Part shown: positions 1 through 6,693 of the stretch, piece after piece
Layout: the number at the start of each line of letters is the position of its first letter
Numbering within the stretch: the first letter of the stretch is position 1
Assembly (NCBI GenBank): GCA_027858145.1
Contig: JAQIDF010000436.1
Coordinates: forward strand, 1-9,432
Source of the DNA: Prolixibacteraceae bacterium
GTDB lineage: Bacteria > Bacteroidota > Bacteroidia > Bacteroidales > Prolixibacteraceae
Length of the DNA: 9,432 bases
Direction of reading: 5' to 3'
Notes under the pieces: generated by a model
Told to the model about the DNA's origin: nothing
Database searches by the model: none
The model's input: the letters and a program-made list of their open reading frames with translations, nothing else
Made by a program: the position numbers and the translations under genes

Positions 1-51
1 ATCCTATGGAATATTTGTCTAAATTGCTGATATTTAGCGTATTGCAAACAA

Positions 52-87
52 GTCTATTGTCTCATGTCTAAAATCTAACGATCTATT
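52..87. repeat. Degenerate heptamer tandem repeat in non-coding DNA
   Basis: Four consecutive heptamers, GTCTATT, GTCTCAT, GTCTAAA and ATCTAAC, run from 52 to 79. After one extra G a fifth copy, ATCTATT, occupies 81-87. Read on the other strand the unit is roughly NNTAGAC. A further GTCTAAA lies at 17-23, 35 bases (five units) before the array and so in the same 7-base phase. No ORF or RNA gene is recognisable in 1-181, so this is the only structure seen there. Function is unknown. Confidence 0.55.
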
Positions 88-181
88 GAAATTATAAAAA
101 TAAATTCATCCACCCTAATCTTAATTTGATCCGTTAATGCGGTGTGATTTATTTGATTAAAGAGAGTCAGTAACGATACTA

Positions 182-224
182 AAAAAGCCGTCAGAGAAAT
201 AAGAATTCCTTCTAACGGCTTTTT
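182..224. terminator. Bidirectional intrinsic terminator
   Basis: AAAAGCCGT (183-191) pairs with ACGGCTTTT (215-223). The stem can continue inside through AGA/TCT after a C-A mismatch. The A-run on one side and T-run on the other give a U-tract in both directions: minus-strand transcripts end in six Ts, plus-strand transcripts in about five. It lies 67 bases past the stop of the 57-aa minus-strand gene and probably ends that transcript. It may also end a plus-strand gene entering from outside the window. Confidence 0.8.
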
Positions 225-290
225 ACTAACATTTTCACCCCAATTGAGGTTTTATCCTTTGCTCATTAAGTAATTAATTCTACTTTGAGT

Positions 291-464
291 TTATGCTTTA
301 ATATTATCAGGTCTTTCCATCCCACGATTCATCCAATAACGGTCGCGAGCTTCTTCAGGATCCACATCCAAAGGAACATAGATTCTGGTTCTACGATCTA
401 TAATAATAGATTTGAGTTTTGACATGTCGGGTGAAGCGTTATGATTATGTTTTTTGTCTGCCAT
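291..464 (-). CDS. Small protein of unknown function, 57 aa
   Basis: ATG at 464-462, TAA at 293-291, 57 residues. The N-terminus is hydrophilic (MADKKHNHN), followed by a core KSIIIDRRTRIYVPL (residues 18-32), an acidic turn DVDPEEARDRY (33-43) and a charged tail. There is no signal peptide, membrane segment or cysteine, so it is probably a small cytoplasmic protein. I do not recognise the family. Support for a real gene comes from its setting: a perfect -7 promoter box 43-50 bases upstream, an AGGA about 7-10 bases before the ATG, protein-like codon use and a strong terminator 67 bases downstream. It is separated from the upstream operon by 132 bases and so looks like its own transcription unit. 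The mix of basic and acidic patches would allow nucleic acid or protein binding, but nothing specific can be claimed. Confidence 0.7.
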   Translation of the reverse strand: MADKKHNHNASPDMSKLKSIIIDRRTRIYVPLDVDPEEARDRYWMNRGMERPDNIKA

Positions 465-506
465 AATGAGATCCTGTTAATTAACACTTTATTTAAATAT
501 AAAAAA

Positions 507-514
507 CAAAGGTA
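507..514 (-). promoter_or_regulatory. Bacteroidota -7 box for the 57-aa gene
   Basis: On the minus strand the sequence reads TACCTTTG, a perfect match to TAnnTTTG. The expected transcription start is about 503, giving a leader of roughly 40 nt before the ATG at 464. No convincing -33 TTG lies at the usual spacing, so the assignment rests on the -7 box and position. Confidence 0.55.
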
Positions 515-568
515 CACTTATTATTACTAAAAATCACTGTCTTACAACCTATAATTAAGATATTAATA

Positions 569-583
569 ACATTGGAGCAATGT
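569..583 (-). terminator. Weak hairpin after the yafV-like gene
   Basis: ACATTG and CAATGT form a 6-bp stem around a 3-nt loop, 14 bases past the stop of the omega-amidase gene. The minus-strand transcript continues as TATTAATATC, which is only a poor U-tract. It may end or stabilise the four-gene operon transcript, but it is far weaker than the terminator at 182-224. Confidence 0.25.
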
Positions 584-596
584 AAAAAATAACATA

Positions 597-1388
597 TCAA
601 AGAAGTTTAAAGTCATCAGCATCAATTAATGTATTAAATTTTCGCCTAAAAGCGTTTAATTTCTCTTTATTGATTGACTTAATAAAAAACCCTTCTTCGT
701 TTTTGGCTTTTAATATAGGCTTACCTTTAAAATCAATAATCATTGAATCGCCTGAATAATCAATCGAATTATCGTCTTTACCAATACGGTTTACAGCCGC
801 CACATAACATTGGTTTTCAATAGCCCGGGCCTTGTTCAATATTATCCAGACCTTACGGCGCACGGCCGGCCAGTTAGCAACATCAATCATCAGATCGTAA
901 CCTTGTGTGTTGCGATTCCATTCCGGGAAACGCACGTCATAACATATTTGAGGAAGAATCTTCCAGCCTTTATATTCAATTAAAGTAAGTGATTTGCCGT
1001 TGGTATAGTTTTTTGTTTCCTTTTCAATGGTAAAAAGATGTCGCTTATCATAGGTGAAAGTATCCCCATTAGGCGATACCCAAACAAAGCGATTATAATA
1101 CAGCCCCTTTTCTTTAATAATTAAACTACCACAAAGTGCAAATTTACGTTCTGCTGCAATTTCTTTCATCCATGTAACTGTGGAACCAATCATTTTTTCA
1201 GCGACCTTAGCCGCATTCATTGTAAAACCTGAGACAAAAACCTCGGGCATAATTACCAAATCAACTTCTTTGGGAATTTCAGCAATTAAATTAGTGAGTA
1301 TAAAACGATTTGAATCGGCATCTTCCCATACAATATCGGGCTGTATGATGGCAATTATCAGTTTGTTTTTCTTTTCCATTTTTTTCAT
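597..1388 (-). CDS. yafV: YafV-like omega-amidase (nitrilase superfamily)
   Basis: A 263-aa cytoplasmic carbon-nitrogen hydrolase, full length for the YafV group. The catalytic triad is visible: Glu49 in IMPEVF, Lys115 in YDKRHLF and Cys149 in QICYDVRFPEW. Other E. coli YafV-like stretches are VANWPA, KARAIENQCYVAAVNRIG and the C-terminal DADDFKLL. In the family the enzyme hydrolyses alpha-ketoglutaramate or alpha-ketosuccinamate to the keto acid and ammonia, cleaning up products of glutamine transaminases, for example during methionine salvage. The substrate here is inferred from family. It is the last gene of the minus-strand operon, 17 nt after the aminopeptidase stop. The start could be the ATG at 1388 or the one three codons later (1379); both lie just before the first beta strand. 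Confidence 0.88.
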   Translation of the reverse strand: MKKMEKKNKLIIAIIQPDIVWEDADSNRFILTNLIAEIPKEVDLVIMPEVFVSGFTMNAAKVAEKMIGSTVTWMKEIAAERKFALCGSLIIKEKGLYYNRFVWVSPNGDTFTYDKRHLFTIEKETKNYTNGKSLTLIEYKGWKILPQICYDVRFPEWNRNTQGYDLMIDVANWPAVRRKVWIILNKARAIENQCYVAAVNRIGKDDNSIDYSGDSMIIDFKGKPILKAKNEEGFFIKSINKEKLNAFRRKFNTLIDADDFKLL

Positions 1389-1405
1389 TGTTTGCTCAAG
1401 TTATC

Positions 1406-3184
1406 TTAAAGGGGCATTGTTAACCGCCTTAACAATTGTGTTTGTTCTGCATTAGCAAGCGGACTTAAACTATCTAAAACATCTTTATGATAGTCGTTTA
1501 TCCAATTAATTTCATCACCTGTAAGCAAACTTGTATCAATTAGTTTGGTGCAAATCGGGAACTTTGTTAATGTTTCAAATTTATAAAACGTTCCAAACTC
1601 ATTTTCAACACCTTCAACCACATGAATCAAATTCTCGATGCGAATGCCATATTCCCCGGCACGGTAAATTCCGGGCTCATCAGAGAAAATATTCCCCGGA
1701 CGTAAGGGCTGGTTGTTTAAATCGGGACGAATGCTCCCCGGCCCTTCATGCACATTCATGAATGCTCCAACGCCGTGACCTGTGCCATGACCATAATTTT
1801 TTTGGTCGTTCCATAATGCAGCACGTGCCAGCACATCGAGATGGCAGCCCCGTGTACCTTTCGGGAATTTTACATTGCTCAGGTTTATCATTCCTTTCAA
1901 TACCTGGGTAAAATCGCGCTTCATTTTATAAGTCACAGACCCCAATGATATGGTACGGGTAATATCAGTTGTACCGTATTCGTATTGCCCACCCGAATCG
2001 AACAACATTATACCTTCGGGCTTCAACTCGTTAGCTGTTTCGGGCGACACCCTGAAATGCACAATAGCCCCATGATGGAGGTAGCCCACAATCGGGAAGA
2101 AACTGGTACCTACATATCCCTCTTGCTTCGACCTGAATTCTTCCAGCTTCATGGCCACATTGTATTCGGTAATGGTTTCTTTTCCCAGTTTTTCTTCAAG
2201 CCAAAGCTGAAAATCAAGCAAAGCAATACCATCAGAAACATGGGCTTTTTTCATTCCTGCAAGCTCAGCTTCATTTTTACATGATTTTAAAAGCGCAGGA
2301 ACTGACAATTGTCGAACAACTTTATTGTTTACTTCCAGAATATTATAGATCCGATAGTTGGAACGCGCAGGGTCAATCATAACCGATTGCCCCTGAATTG
2401 CCTTTAATTCATCATAAAACGACTCATACGGCTTCACTTCTACCCCATCGTTTTTCAACTCAGACAACGCCTTTTCATCAAACTTCGTTTTATCTACAAA
2501 CAGCTCAGTTTTGTTCTTACCTATTACAGCAAACGCAAGCACTACCGGATTACATTCCACATCGGCACCACGTATGTTAAATGTCCAGCCTATATCGTCA
2601 AGTGCTGACAAAACCATTAAATCGACCCCGGATTTTTCCAATTCTTTGTTCAACTCTGAAAACTTATCGGAACGTGACAAGCCTGCCCATTTTGTTGGAT
2701 GTAAAAAAGCTTTACTATCGGGCATTCCCGGACGGTTTTCCCATACCTCATTAAGTAAATCGATATCTGATTCTATACGTAACTCATTTTTACCGAATAC
2801 CGTTTCGAATCCTTCAACTTCGGCAAATGAATAACATGTACCATCAAAACCCACAGTTGAGCCCGGCTGCAATTCACCAGTAATCCACTGCTCTAATGTA
2901 ACGGCTTCTGGTTCGCGTGCTTTCATCATTTCAATGCCGGTATCTTTTAATTCTTCGCCTGCCTGCAGATAGTAACGCGAATCAGTCCACAATGCCGCTT
3001 TATCGGTTGTAACTGCCATGTAACCAAAAGAGCCAGTAAATCCCGACATAAAAGGGCGCGATTGCCAGTGTTCGGGCACATACTCACTCATATGCGGATC
3101 GGAACCATTTATCAGATAAGCCTGAAGGTTTTTTTCCTTCATCTCTTTACGCAGTGCTTCAATTCTTTCTTTAATCTTGTTCAT
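1406..3184 (-). CDS. Xaa-Pro aminopeptidase (aminopeptidase P, family M24B)
   Basis: 592 aa with the chosen ATG at 3184. This is the long three-domain type, as in eukaryotic XPNPEP1, rather than the shorter E. coli PepP type. Residues 1 to about 300 form the two creatinase-like N domains and about 305-525 the pita-bread catalytic domain, followed by the typical C-terminal extension. The five metal ligands are present: Asp396 (MLFDSGGQY), Asp407 (GTTDITRT), His470 (GHGTGHGVG), Glu503 (DEPGIY) and Glu517 (RIENL). The spacing is almost that of human XPNPEP1. It is a cytoplasmic dimetal (usually Mn) peptidase removing the residue before an N-terminal proline. The reading frame is open to an ATG at 3259, but that start would add 25 Cys/Arg-rich residues and overlap the NUDIX gene by 89 nt. 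Starting at 3184 leaves a 14-nt overlap, suggesting translational coupling. Confidence 0.93.
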   Translation of the reverse strand: MNKIKERIEALRKEMKEKNLQAYLINGSDPHMSEYVPEHWQSRPFMSGFTGSFGYMAVTTDKAALWTDSRYYLQAGEELKDTGIEMMKAREPEAVTLEQWITGELQPGSTVGFDGTCYSFAEVEGFETVFGKNELRIESDIDLLNEVWENRPGMPDSKAFLHPTKWAGLSRSDKFSELNKELEKSGVDLMVLSALDDIGWTFNIRGADVECNPVVLAFAVIGKNKTELFVDKTKFDEKALSELKNDGVEVKPYESFYDELKAIQGQSVMIDPARSNYRIYNILEVNNKVVRQLSVPALLKSCKNEAELAGMKKAHVSDGIALLDFQLWLEEKLGKETITEYNVAMKLEEFRSKQEGYVGTSFFPIVGYLHHGAIVHFRVSPETANELKPEGIMLFDSGGQYEYGTTDITRTISLGSVTYKMKRDFTQVLKGMINLSNVKFPKGTRGCHLDVLARAALWNDQKNYGHGTGHGVGAFMNVHEGPGSIRPDLNNQPLRPGNIFSDEPGIYRAGEYGIRIENLIHVVEGVENEFGTFYKFETLTKFPICTKLIDTSLLTGDEINWINDYHKDVLDSLSPLANAEQTQLLRRLTMPL

Positions 3185-3698
3185 CTTGTAGTCGTTTAAT
3201 AATGTTTTGAACCGACAGAAACGGCAATTGTTTAACATCGACCTCCGAAACATTAACAAATTCGAAGTCCATCACATCGTCGAGATGTTTGAGCTTCGAA
3301 AAATCGCTTATTATGCATTTAAAAACGATATCGGTTGTATTGACAATGGTGCCGGAATAAAGATATTCGTTTGGGAAGCTCCCCCAATAGCTTATCTTAT
3401 CAGGCACTAAATCAAGCTCTTCTTTTATTTCACGTATCATAGCCTGCTCGGCACTCTCCCCGGGATCGACAAACCCACCGGGAAAATCGAGCTTACCGTA
3501 GTGTGGTTCAATACCACGGCGCACCATTAACAAGCGCTCATTCCAGTCGAAAATAATAGCAGTAACTGCTGTCGACGAATTTAAGAAGAAATGAAAACCA
3601 CAGCTATGACATTTGAAAGCCTTCTCTTTTTCATCAAAATTACCTCTTGCAGCACAGCGTGGGCAATATTTGAAATGATTAGCCGGATTTGAAGTCAT
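3171..3698 (-). CDS. NUDIX hydrolase with N-terminal zinc ribbon
   Basis: 175 aa from the ATG at 3698. A zinc ribbon occupies residues 12-33 (CPRC and CHSC, Cys12, 15, 30, 33) and is followed by a NUDIX fold. The NUDIX box spans Gly75 to Leu97: GFVDPGE, then REIKEELDL, with Asp96 replacing the usual glycine near its end. Members hydrolyse nucleoside diphosphates linked to another group, using Mg held by the REIKEE glutamates. The ribbon recalls NudC (NADH pyrophosphatase), but the NudC SQPWPFP signature is absent. The segment after the box reads GSFPNEYLYSG, so the substrate cannot be named. The ATG at 3698 follows the upstream stop by 4 nt. The longer frame from 3752 would overlap that gene and is less likely. 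The gene lies between a hypothetical protein and aminopeptidase P, which it overlaps by 14 nt. Confidence 0.87.
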   Translation of the reverse strand: MTSNPANHFKYCPRCAARGNFDEKEKAFKCHSCGFHFFLNSSTAVTAIIFDWNERLLMVRRGIEPHYGKLDFPGGFVDPGESAEQAMIREIKEELDLVPDKISYWGSFPNEYLYSGTIVNTTDIVFKCIISDFSKLKHLDDVMDFEFVNVSEVDVKQLPFLSVQNIIKRLQDEQD

Positions 3699-3702
3699 AA
3701 GC

Positions 3703-4233
3703 TTATTTTTTTTGCCCCCTGAAATAATCTTCTTTTTCGGCAAACAATACATTGAAAGTTGTTAAGCTGCCATAAGCCCGTGAAATATATTGCTGCAGGT
3801 GCAAGCGGTCTTCATCATCAAGCTTGGGATGACTGTTTATATTTTGCTCTAACACCCTCAGGCGGTCACGCAGCATTACTATTTTATGAAAAAAACCTTC
3901 CATTGACACTTCTTTCGACTGCAATTCTTCATTAACCGGTTTCATTATCAACGTGCCACCTTTCCACTTATCAGCAATTTTTACATCGAAAGTAATTCCC
4001 TGATATTTGTCCATAACGAATGTAATGGCTTCTTCAATTTCGGCAAGCGACAAGCCTGTACGGGGTTTGTCATCAGGCTCATCCAATATTTTCAGGTCAG
4101 GGTTATATTTGGTAAGTTCAACCTTACCGCCATGTTCAAAATATATTTCATAAACCGTGAGGTGTGACTTACTCACAAGCCCTTCACCATATGCAGGGTG
4201 CGAAACCCTTGTTCCAACTGCTAAATCTTCCAT
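3703..4233 (-). CDS. Conserved-type hypothetical protein with SH3-like N-terminus
   Basis: 176 aa, function not recognised. Residues 5-50 look like a small beta-barrel: VGTRVSHPAYGEGLV, then strands YEIYFE and KVELT. The pattern G-x-R-V-x-H-P-x-Y/F-G-x-G is reminiscent of the KOW/Tudor-like domains at the start of CarD-type proteins and at the C-terminus of UvrD helicases, which bind RNA polymerase or nucleic acid. An acidic linker DEPDDKPR (51-58) leads to a mostly helical, charged C-terminal half (about 61-170) with heptad-like stretches at 113-131 and 141-168. There is no signal peptide or membrane segment. It is the first gene of the operon, 4 nt before the NUDIX start. A possible weak -7 box (TAATATTG on the minus strand, 4267-4260) lies just upstream. 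Confidence 0.75.
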   Translation of the reverse strand: MEDLAVGTRVSHPAYGEGLVSKSHLTVYEIYFEHGGKVELTKYNPDLKILDEPDDKPRTGLSLAEIEEAITFVMDKYQGITFDVKIADKWKGGTLIMKPVNEELQSKEVSMEGFFHKIVMLRDRLRVLEQNINSHPKLDDEDRLHLQQYISRAYGSLTTFNVLFAEKEDYFRGQKK

Positions 4234-4346
4234 GTTCGTATTTATTTAAAATGACCTTTCAATATTAATGAATAAAAAATTATTCGTGAAAAATTAAAGC
4301 GGATTTTATACATTTAACATTGAACAAAAATTGTTTGAAAGCCTCC

Positions 4347-4364
4347 TTTAATTGTACAATTAAA
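4347..4364. promoter_or_regulatory. Perfect 18-bp palindrome, candidate operator
   Basis: TTTAATTGTACAATTAAA is a perfect inverted repeat with 9-bp half-sites, centred between 4355 and 4356. It ends 2 bases before the -7 box of the chloride channel gene, in the spacer where a repressor would block RNA polymerase. It also lies about 114 bases upstream of the divergent minus-strand operon. Dimeric regulators such as MarR-type proteins bind sites of this size and shape, but none is encoded in the window. Confidence 0.45.
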
Positions 4365-4366
4365 CT

Positions 4367-4374
4367 TACTTTTG
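4367..4374 (+). promoter_or_regulatory. Bacteroidota -7 box of the chloride channel gene
   Basis: TACTTTTG matches TAnnTTTG exactly. The predicted start of transcription is near 4378, leaving a leader of about 29 nt before the GTG start at 4407. No good -33 TTG is found at 17-19 bases; the region there is the palindrome arm. Confidence 0.5.
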
Positions 4375-4406
4375 CAATTTAAAATAGCACGTTAAAGTAT
4401 AAAATT

Positions 4407-6185
4407 GTGAGAATAAGTATTAATAATTCTTTGAGAAGTTTTAATATTTGGCGACTCCGGGTAATTCCGGAGCGAACATTTATTATGATATTAAGTGTTT
4501 TAGTAGGCGGAGTTAGTGGTTTGGCAGCTGTTATCCTTAAAAATCTCATTCATTCATCCATCACCCTGCTCAACGATAATTTTTTAAATCAAGGCGCATA
4601 TTCATACCTCATATTCCCGATCGTTGGAATTGCCCTAACACTCCTGTTTGTTAAATACGTTGTCAGGGATGACATCAGCCACGGTGTTACACGTGTACTA
4701 CAATCCATATCAAAAAGAAACAGTTTAATAAAAAAACATCATACATGGACATCAATGTTGTCCAGCACCATCACCATTAGTTTTGGTGGATCGGTAGGAG
4801 CTGAGGCTCCGGTGGTACTTACCGGCTCGGCAATTGGATCAAATTTGGCCAGGGTGTTTAAGCTCGATTACCGAAAAATCACACTGATGGTTGGCTGTGG
4901 TGCGGCAGGTGCGATTGCCGGTATTTTTAAAGCCCCACTCACCGGACTGCTTTTCACCCTCGAAGTACTGATGCTTGACCTTACCATGGCCTCATTAATA
5001 CCATTGATGATATCGGCCGTAACGGCAACAACAGTAGCCTACTTTTTTATGGGCGACAGTGCATTACTAACGTTTAAACTTGCACAAAGCTTTGACATTG
5101 AAAACATTGGATACTACATTATTTTAGGTGTTTTTTGCGGTTTGGTTTCGGTTTACTTTACACGTGCCACTTTCGTCATTGAAAAAATGTATAAAAAAAT
5201 CAACAGTAAGCTTGTGCGTTTATTGGTGGGCGGCAGCATCTTAACCCTGCTGATATTTATGTTCCCATCGGTTTGGGGCGAAGGCTATAACTATATCAGC
5301 ACCATACTTCACGGAGAAGGTGGCACTATTTTTTACAATTCATTTTTCGCAAATGTAGAACCCGGAAGCTTTTGGTTTATTTTGTTGTTATTTGCAGTAC
5401 TGATTTTTAAAGTTGTTGCCATGGCTTCAACAACCGGCGCAGGTGGTGTGGGTGGCATTTTTGCACCAACCTTAGTTGTAGGTAGCTTTGCCGGTTACTT
5501 CCTGGTTCACACACTTAACATGATTTCATCGGTTAGCTTACCCGAAAGCAACTTTGCCCTGGTAGGCATGTCAGGGGTTATGTCGGGGGTAATGCACGCT
5601 CCCATGACGGCCATTTTCCTTATTGCAGAAATAACAGGGGGCTACGACCTTATACTGCCACTAATTTTAGTTGCAACCATTTCATATATTACCATTATGA
5701 TTTTCGAGCCGCATTCAATTTACACCAAACGACTGGCTGAACGGGGTGAGCTTCTTACGCACCACAAAGACCGAAATGTATTGGTAATGCTTGACACCGA
5801 GAAATTAATTGAAACGGGATTCATCGTTTTAAAAGACGACGAAACACTTCGCGATTTTGTTCGCAAAGTACCCCGTTCAAAAAGAAATATTTTTCCGGTC
5901 CTCGATGATGATGAAAAACTTGTGGGCGTTGTGCTGATGGAAAACGTACGCCCCATTATTTTCAACCGCGACCTTTACGATAATACGTATGTAAACGATT
6001 TGATGATTTCGCCACCTGCCATTGTTGACATGAATGAAAACATGGATACGGTGATGAAAAAATTCCAGAAAACCAAAGCCTGGAACCTGCCGGTAACCGA
6101 AAATGGAAAATACCGCGGTTTCTTATCAAAATCGAAGATTTTCAATGAGTACCGTGATATTCTGGTTCATTTTTCGGATGACTAA
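4407..6185 (+). CDS. CLC-family chloride channel/transporter with two CBS domains
   Basis: 592-aa inner-membrane protein starting at a GTG. The CLC membrane core spans roughly residues 20-435 and a CBS pair about 455-585, the usual nucleotide-sensing tail. Visible CLC signatures are GAEAPV (131-136, matching GREGP with gating Glu133), AGIFKAPLTG (171-180), GGIFAP (349-354) and Tyr439 in PHSIYTKRL, equivalent to the chloride-coordinating Tyr445 of E. coli ClcA. The first loop has SHGV (91-94) in place of GSGIP. The proton glutamate of exchangers (ClcA Glu203) aligns with Val187 in LFTLEVLML, as in channel-type CLCs. It moves Cl- or a similar anion; channel versus exchanger cannot be settled from sequence. 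The gene is divergent from the NUDIX/aminopeptidase operon and preceded by a -7 box and an 18-bp palindrome. GTG is preferred because residues 13-24 (NIWRLRVIPERT) look like the usual helix before the first membrane segment. Confidence 0.92.
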   Translation: MRISINNSLRSFNIWRLRVIPERTFIMILSVLVGGVSGLAAVILKNLIHSSITLLNDNFLNQGAYSYLIFPIVGIALTLLFVKYVVRDDISHGVTRVLQSISKRNSLIKKHHTWTSMLSSTITISFGGSVGAEAPVVLTGSAIGSNLARVFKLDYRKITLMVGCGAAGAIAGIFKAPLTGLLFTLEVLMLDLTMASLIPLMISAVTATTVAYFFMGDSALLTFKLAQSFDIENIGYYIILGVFCGLVSVYFTRATFVIEKMYKKINSKLVRLLVGGSILTLLIFMFPSVWGEGYNYISTILHGEGGTIFYNSFFANVEPGSFWFILLLFAVLIFKVVAMASTTGAGGVGGIFAPTLVVGSFAGYFLVHTLNMISSVSLPESNFALVGMSGVMSGVMHAPMTAIFLIAEITGGYDLILPLILVATISYITIMIFEPHSIYTKRLAERGELLTHHKDRNVLVMLDTEKLIETGFIVLKDDETLRDFVRKVPRSKRNIFPVLDDDEKLVGVVLMENVRPIIFNRDLYDNTYVNDLMISPPAIVDMNENMDTVMKKFQKTKAWNLPVTENGKYRGFLSKSKIFNEYRDILVHFSDD

Positions 6186-6231
6186 AAGATGGTATTCACG
6201 AAGGCCGGCTTCACTTAAGAGGCTGAGGTAA

Positions 6232-6423
6232 TTGTTAGATGTAACGTTCGGAGAAGATGAATCAAGAAAGAGAAAGAAAAATGAAGCTGAAAATTTCAAT
6301 ATCATACTAAAATCGGTAATGAGCTTGTTGACTGCTGACAAAACCAAAAAACTCAGCAAAAAAAACAAACGGTTTAAAGCTGCTCTTGATGTCAAATATA
6401 GAGAAATGCTTCTCGGTTTTTAA
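6232..6423 (+). pseudogene. C-terminal remnant of an ISAs1-family transposase
   Basis: An in-frame stretch of 63 codons, opened by TTG after a TAA at 6229-6231, encodes LLDVTFGEDESRKRKKNEAEN, then NIILKSVMSLL, KTKKLSKKNKRFKAA and YREMLLGF. This is the characteristic end of ISAs1-family (H-repeat type) DDE transposases, in which LDVxFxED is preceded by a GIENxLHW motif. That motif and everything upstream is missing; only about 46 bases separate the fragment from the chloride channel stop. The fragment is followed at once by the element's right terminal repeat, so about the last 200 bp of the IS survive. It cannot transpose. Confidence 0.75.
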
Positions 6424-6437
6424 ATGCGGTAGCCCTG
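6422..6437. repeat. Right terminal inverted repeat of the ISAs1-type remnant
   Basis: AAATGCGGTAGCCCTG overlaps the transposase stop codon. Its reverse complement CAGGGCTACCGCATTT has the CAGGG start and the CGCAT-type block typical of ISAs1-family ends. The matching left end is not present between 6186 and 6231, so a direct repeat of the target cannot be identified. Confidence 0.6.
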
Positions 6438-6498
6438 CCAACAACCACTCATAATTTGCTTAATTCAACAATAATTTTTAGTTTAGTAAACTGAATAA

Positions 6499-6630
6499 AA
6501 ACAGAAAACGCCTGTGCCCCATAAACCCACCATAACACTTCAGCCCAATGTTCACAGAAATGAACCCATCGCTTTATTGCAGTTTACCTACAACCGCGAT
6601 TTAATTGATATAAAACAACACATAAAAGGA
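6499..6630 (+). pseudogene. N-terminal scrap of a tyrosine recombinase (site-specific integrase)
   Basis: In one open frame the sequence reads KPTITLQPNVHRNEPIALL, then QFTYNRDLIDIKQHIKG (6628-6630). Bacteroidota phage-type integrases often begin with the pattern ITLxPxxHR(N/K)xPxxxxxFxYNxxL, followed by a GAxW...CW arm-binding motif. Here the resemblance stops after HIKG. The next residues differ and a TGA follows at 6670-6672. No ATG is seen; the frame is closed by TAA at 6496-6498. The catalytic Arg-His-Arg-Tyr domain is absent, so this is a broken fragment. It lies directly before the left boundary of the restriction-modification unit. Assignment is by remembered pattern and moderately sure. 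Confidence 0.5.
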
Positions 6631-6656
6631 TTAAACACAATTGTTTTTAACCAACC

Positions 6657-6670
6657 GTTGGGGCCAATGT
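6657..6670. repeat. Left inverted repeat of the restriction-modification unit
   Basis: GTTGGGGCCAATGT pairs with 8493-8506 on the far side of the operon. It is immediately preceded by CCAACC, so CCAACCGTTGG (6651-6661) is also a small palindrome. The mirrored right end has CTAACATGTTGG at the same place, extending the similarity outward with one indel. Confidence 0.45.
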
Positions 6671-6693
6671 GAAAATCACCAACAATATTTCTA

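Noticed and set aside
864..871. GGCCGGCC octamer, considered as a target of the NotI-like enzyme
   Set aside because: It lies in the yafV-like coding sequence and has no adenine; nothing ties it to the restriction system.
3185..3259. Longer start for the aminopeptidase (ATG at 3259)
   Set aside because: It would add a Cys/Arg-rich stretch unlike the family and overlap the NUDIX gene by 89 nt; the ATG at 3184 starts exactly where aminopeptidase P proteins do.
3699..3752. Longer start for the NUDIX protein (ATG at 3752)
   Set aside because: The added lysine-rich residues lie inside the upstream gene; the ATG at 3698 sits 4 nt after that gene's stop, just before the zinc ribbon.
6126..6395. 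89-aa open frame on the minus strand
   Set aside because: It is antisense to the CLC 3' end and the ISAs1 remnant; composition is low-complexity Phe/Leu/Ser from reading Lys/Glu-rich coding DNA backwards.
6480..6492. AGTTTAGTAAACT palindrome
   Set aside because: A short AT-rich palindrome in decayed mobile DNA, with no promoter box or T-run beside it; easily chance.
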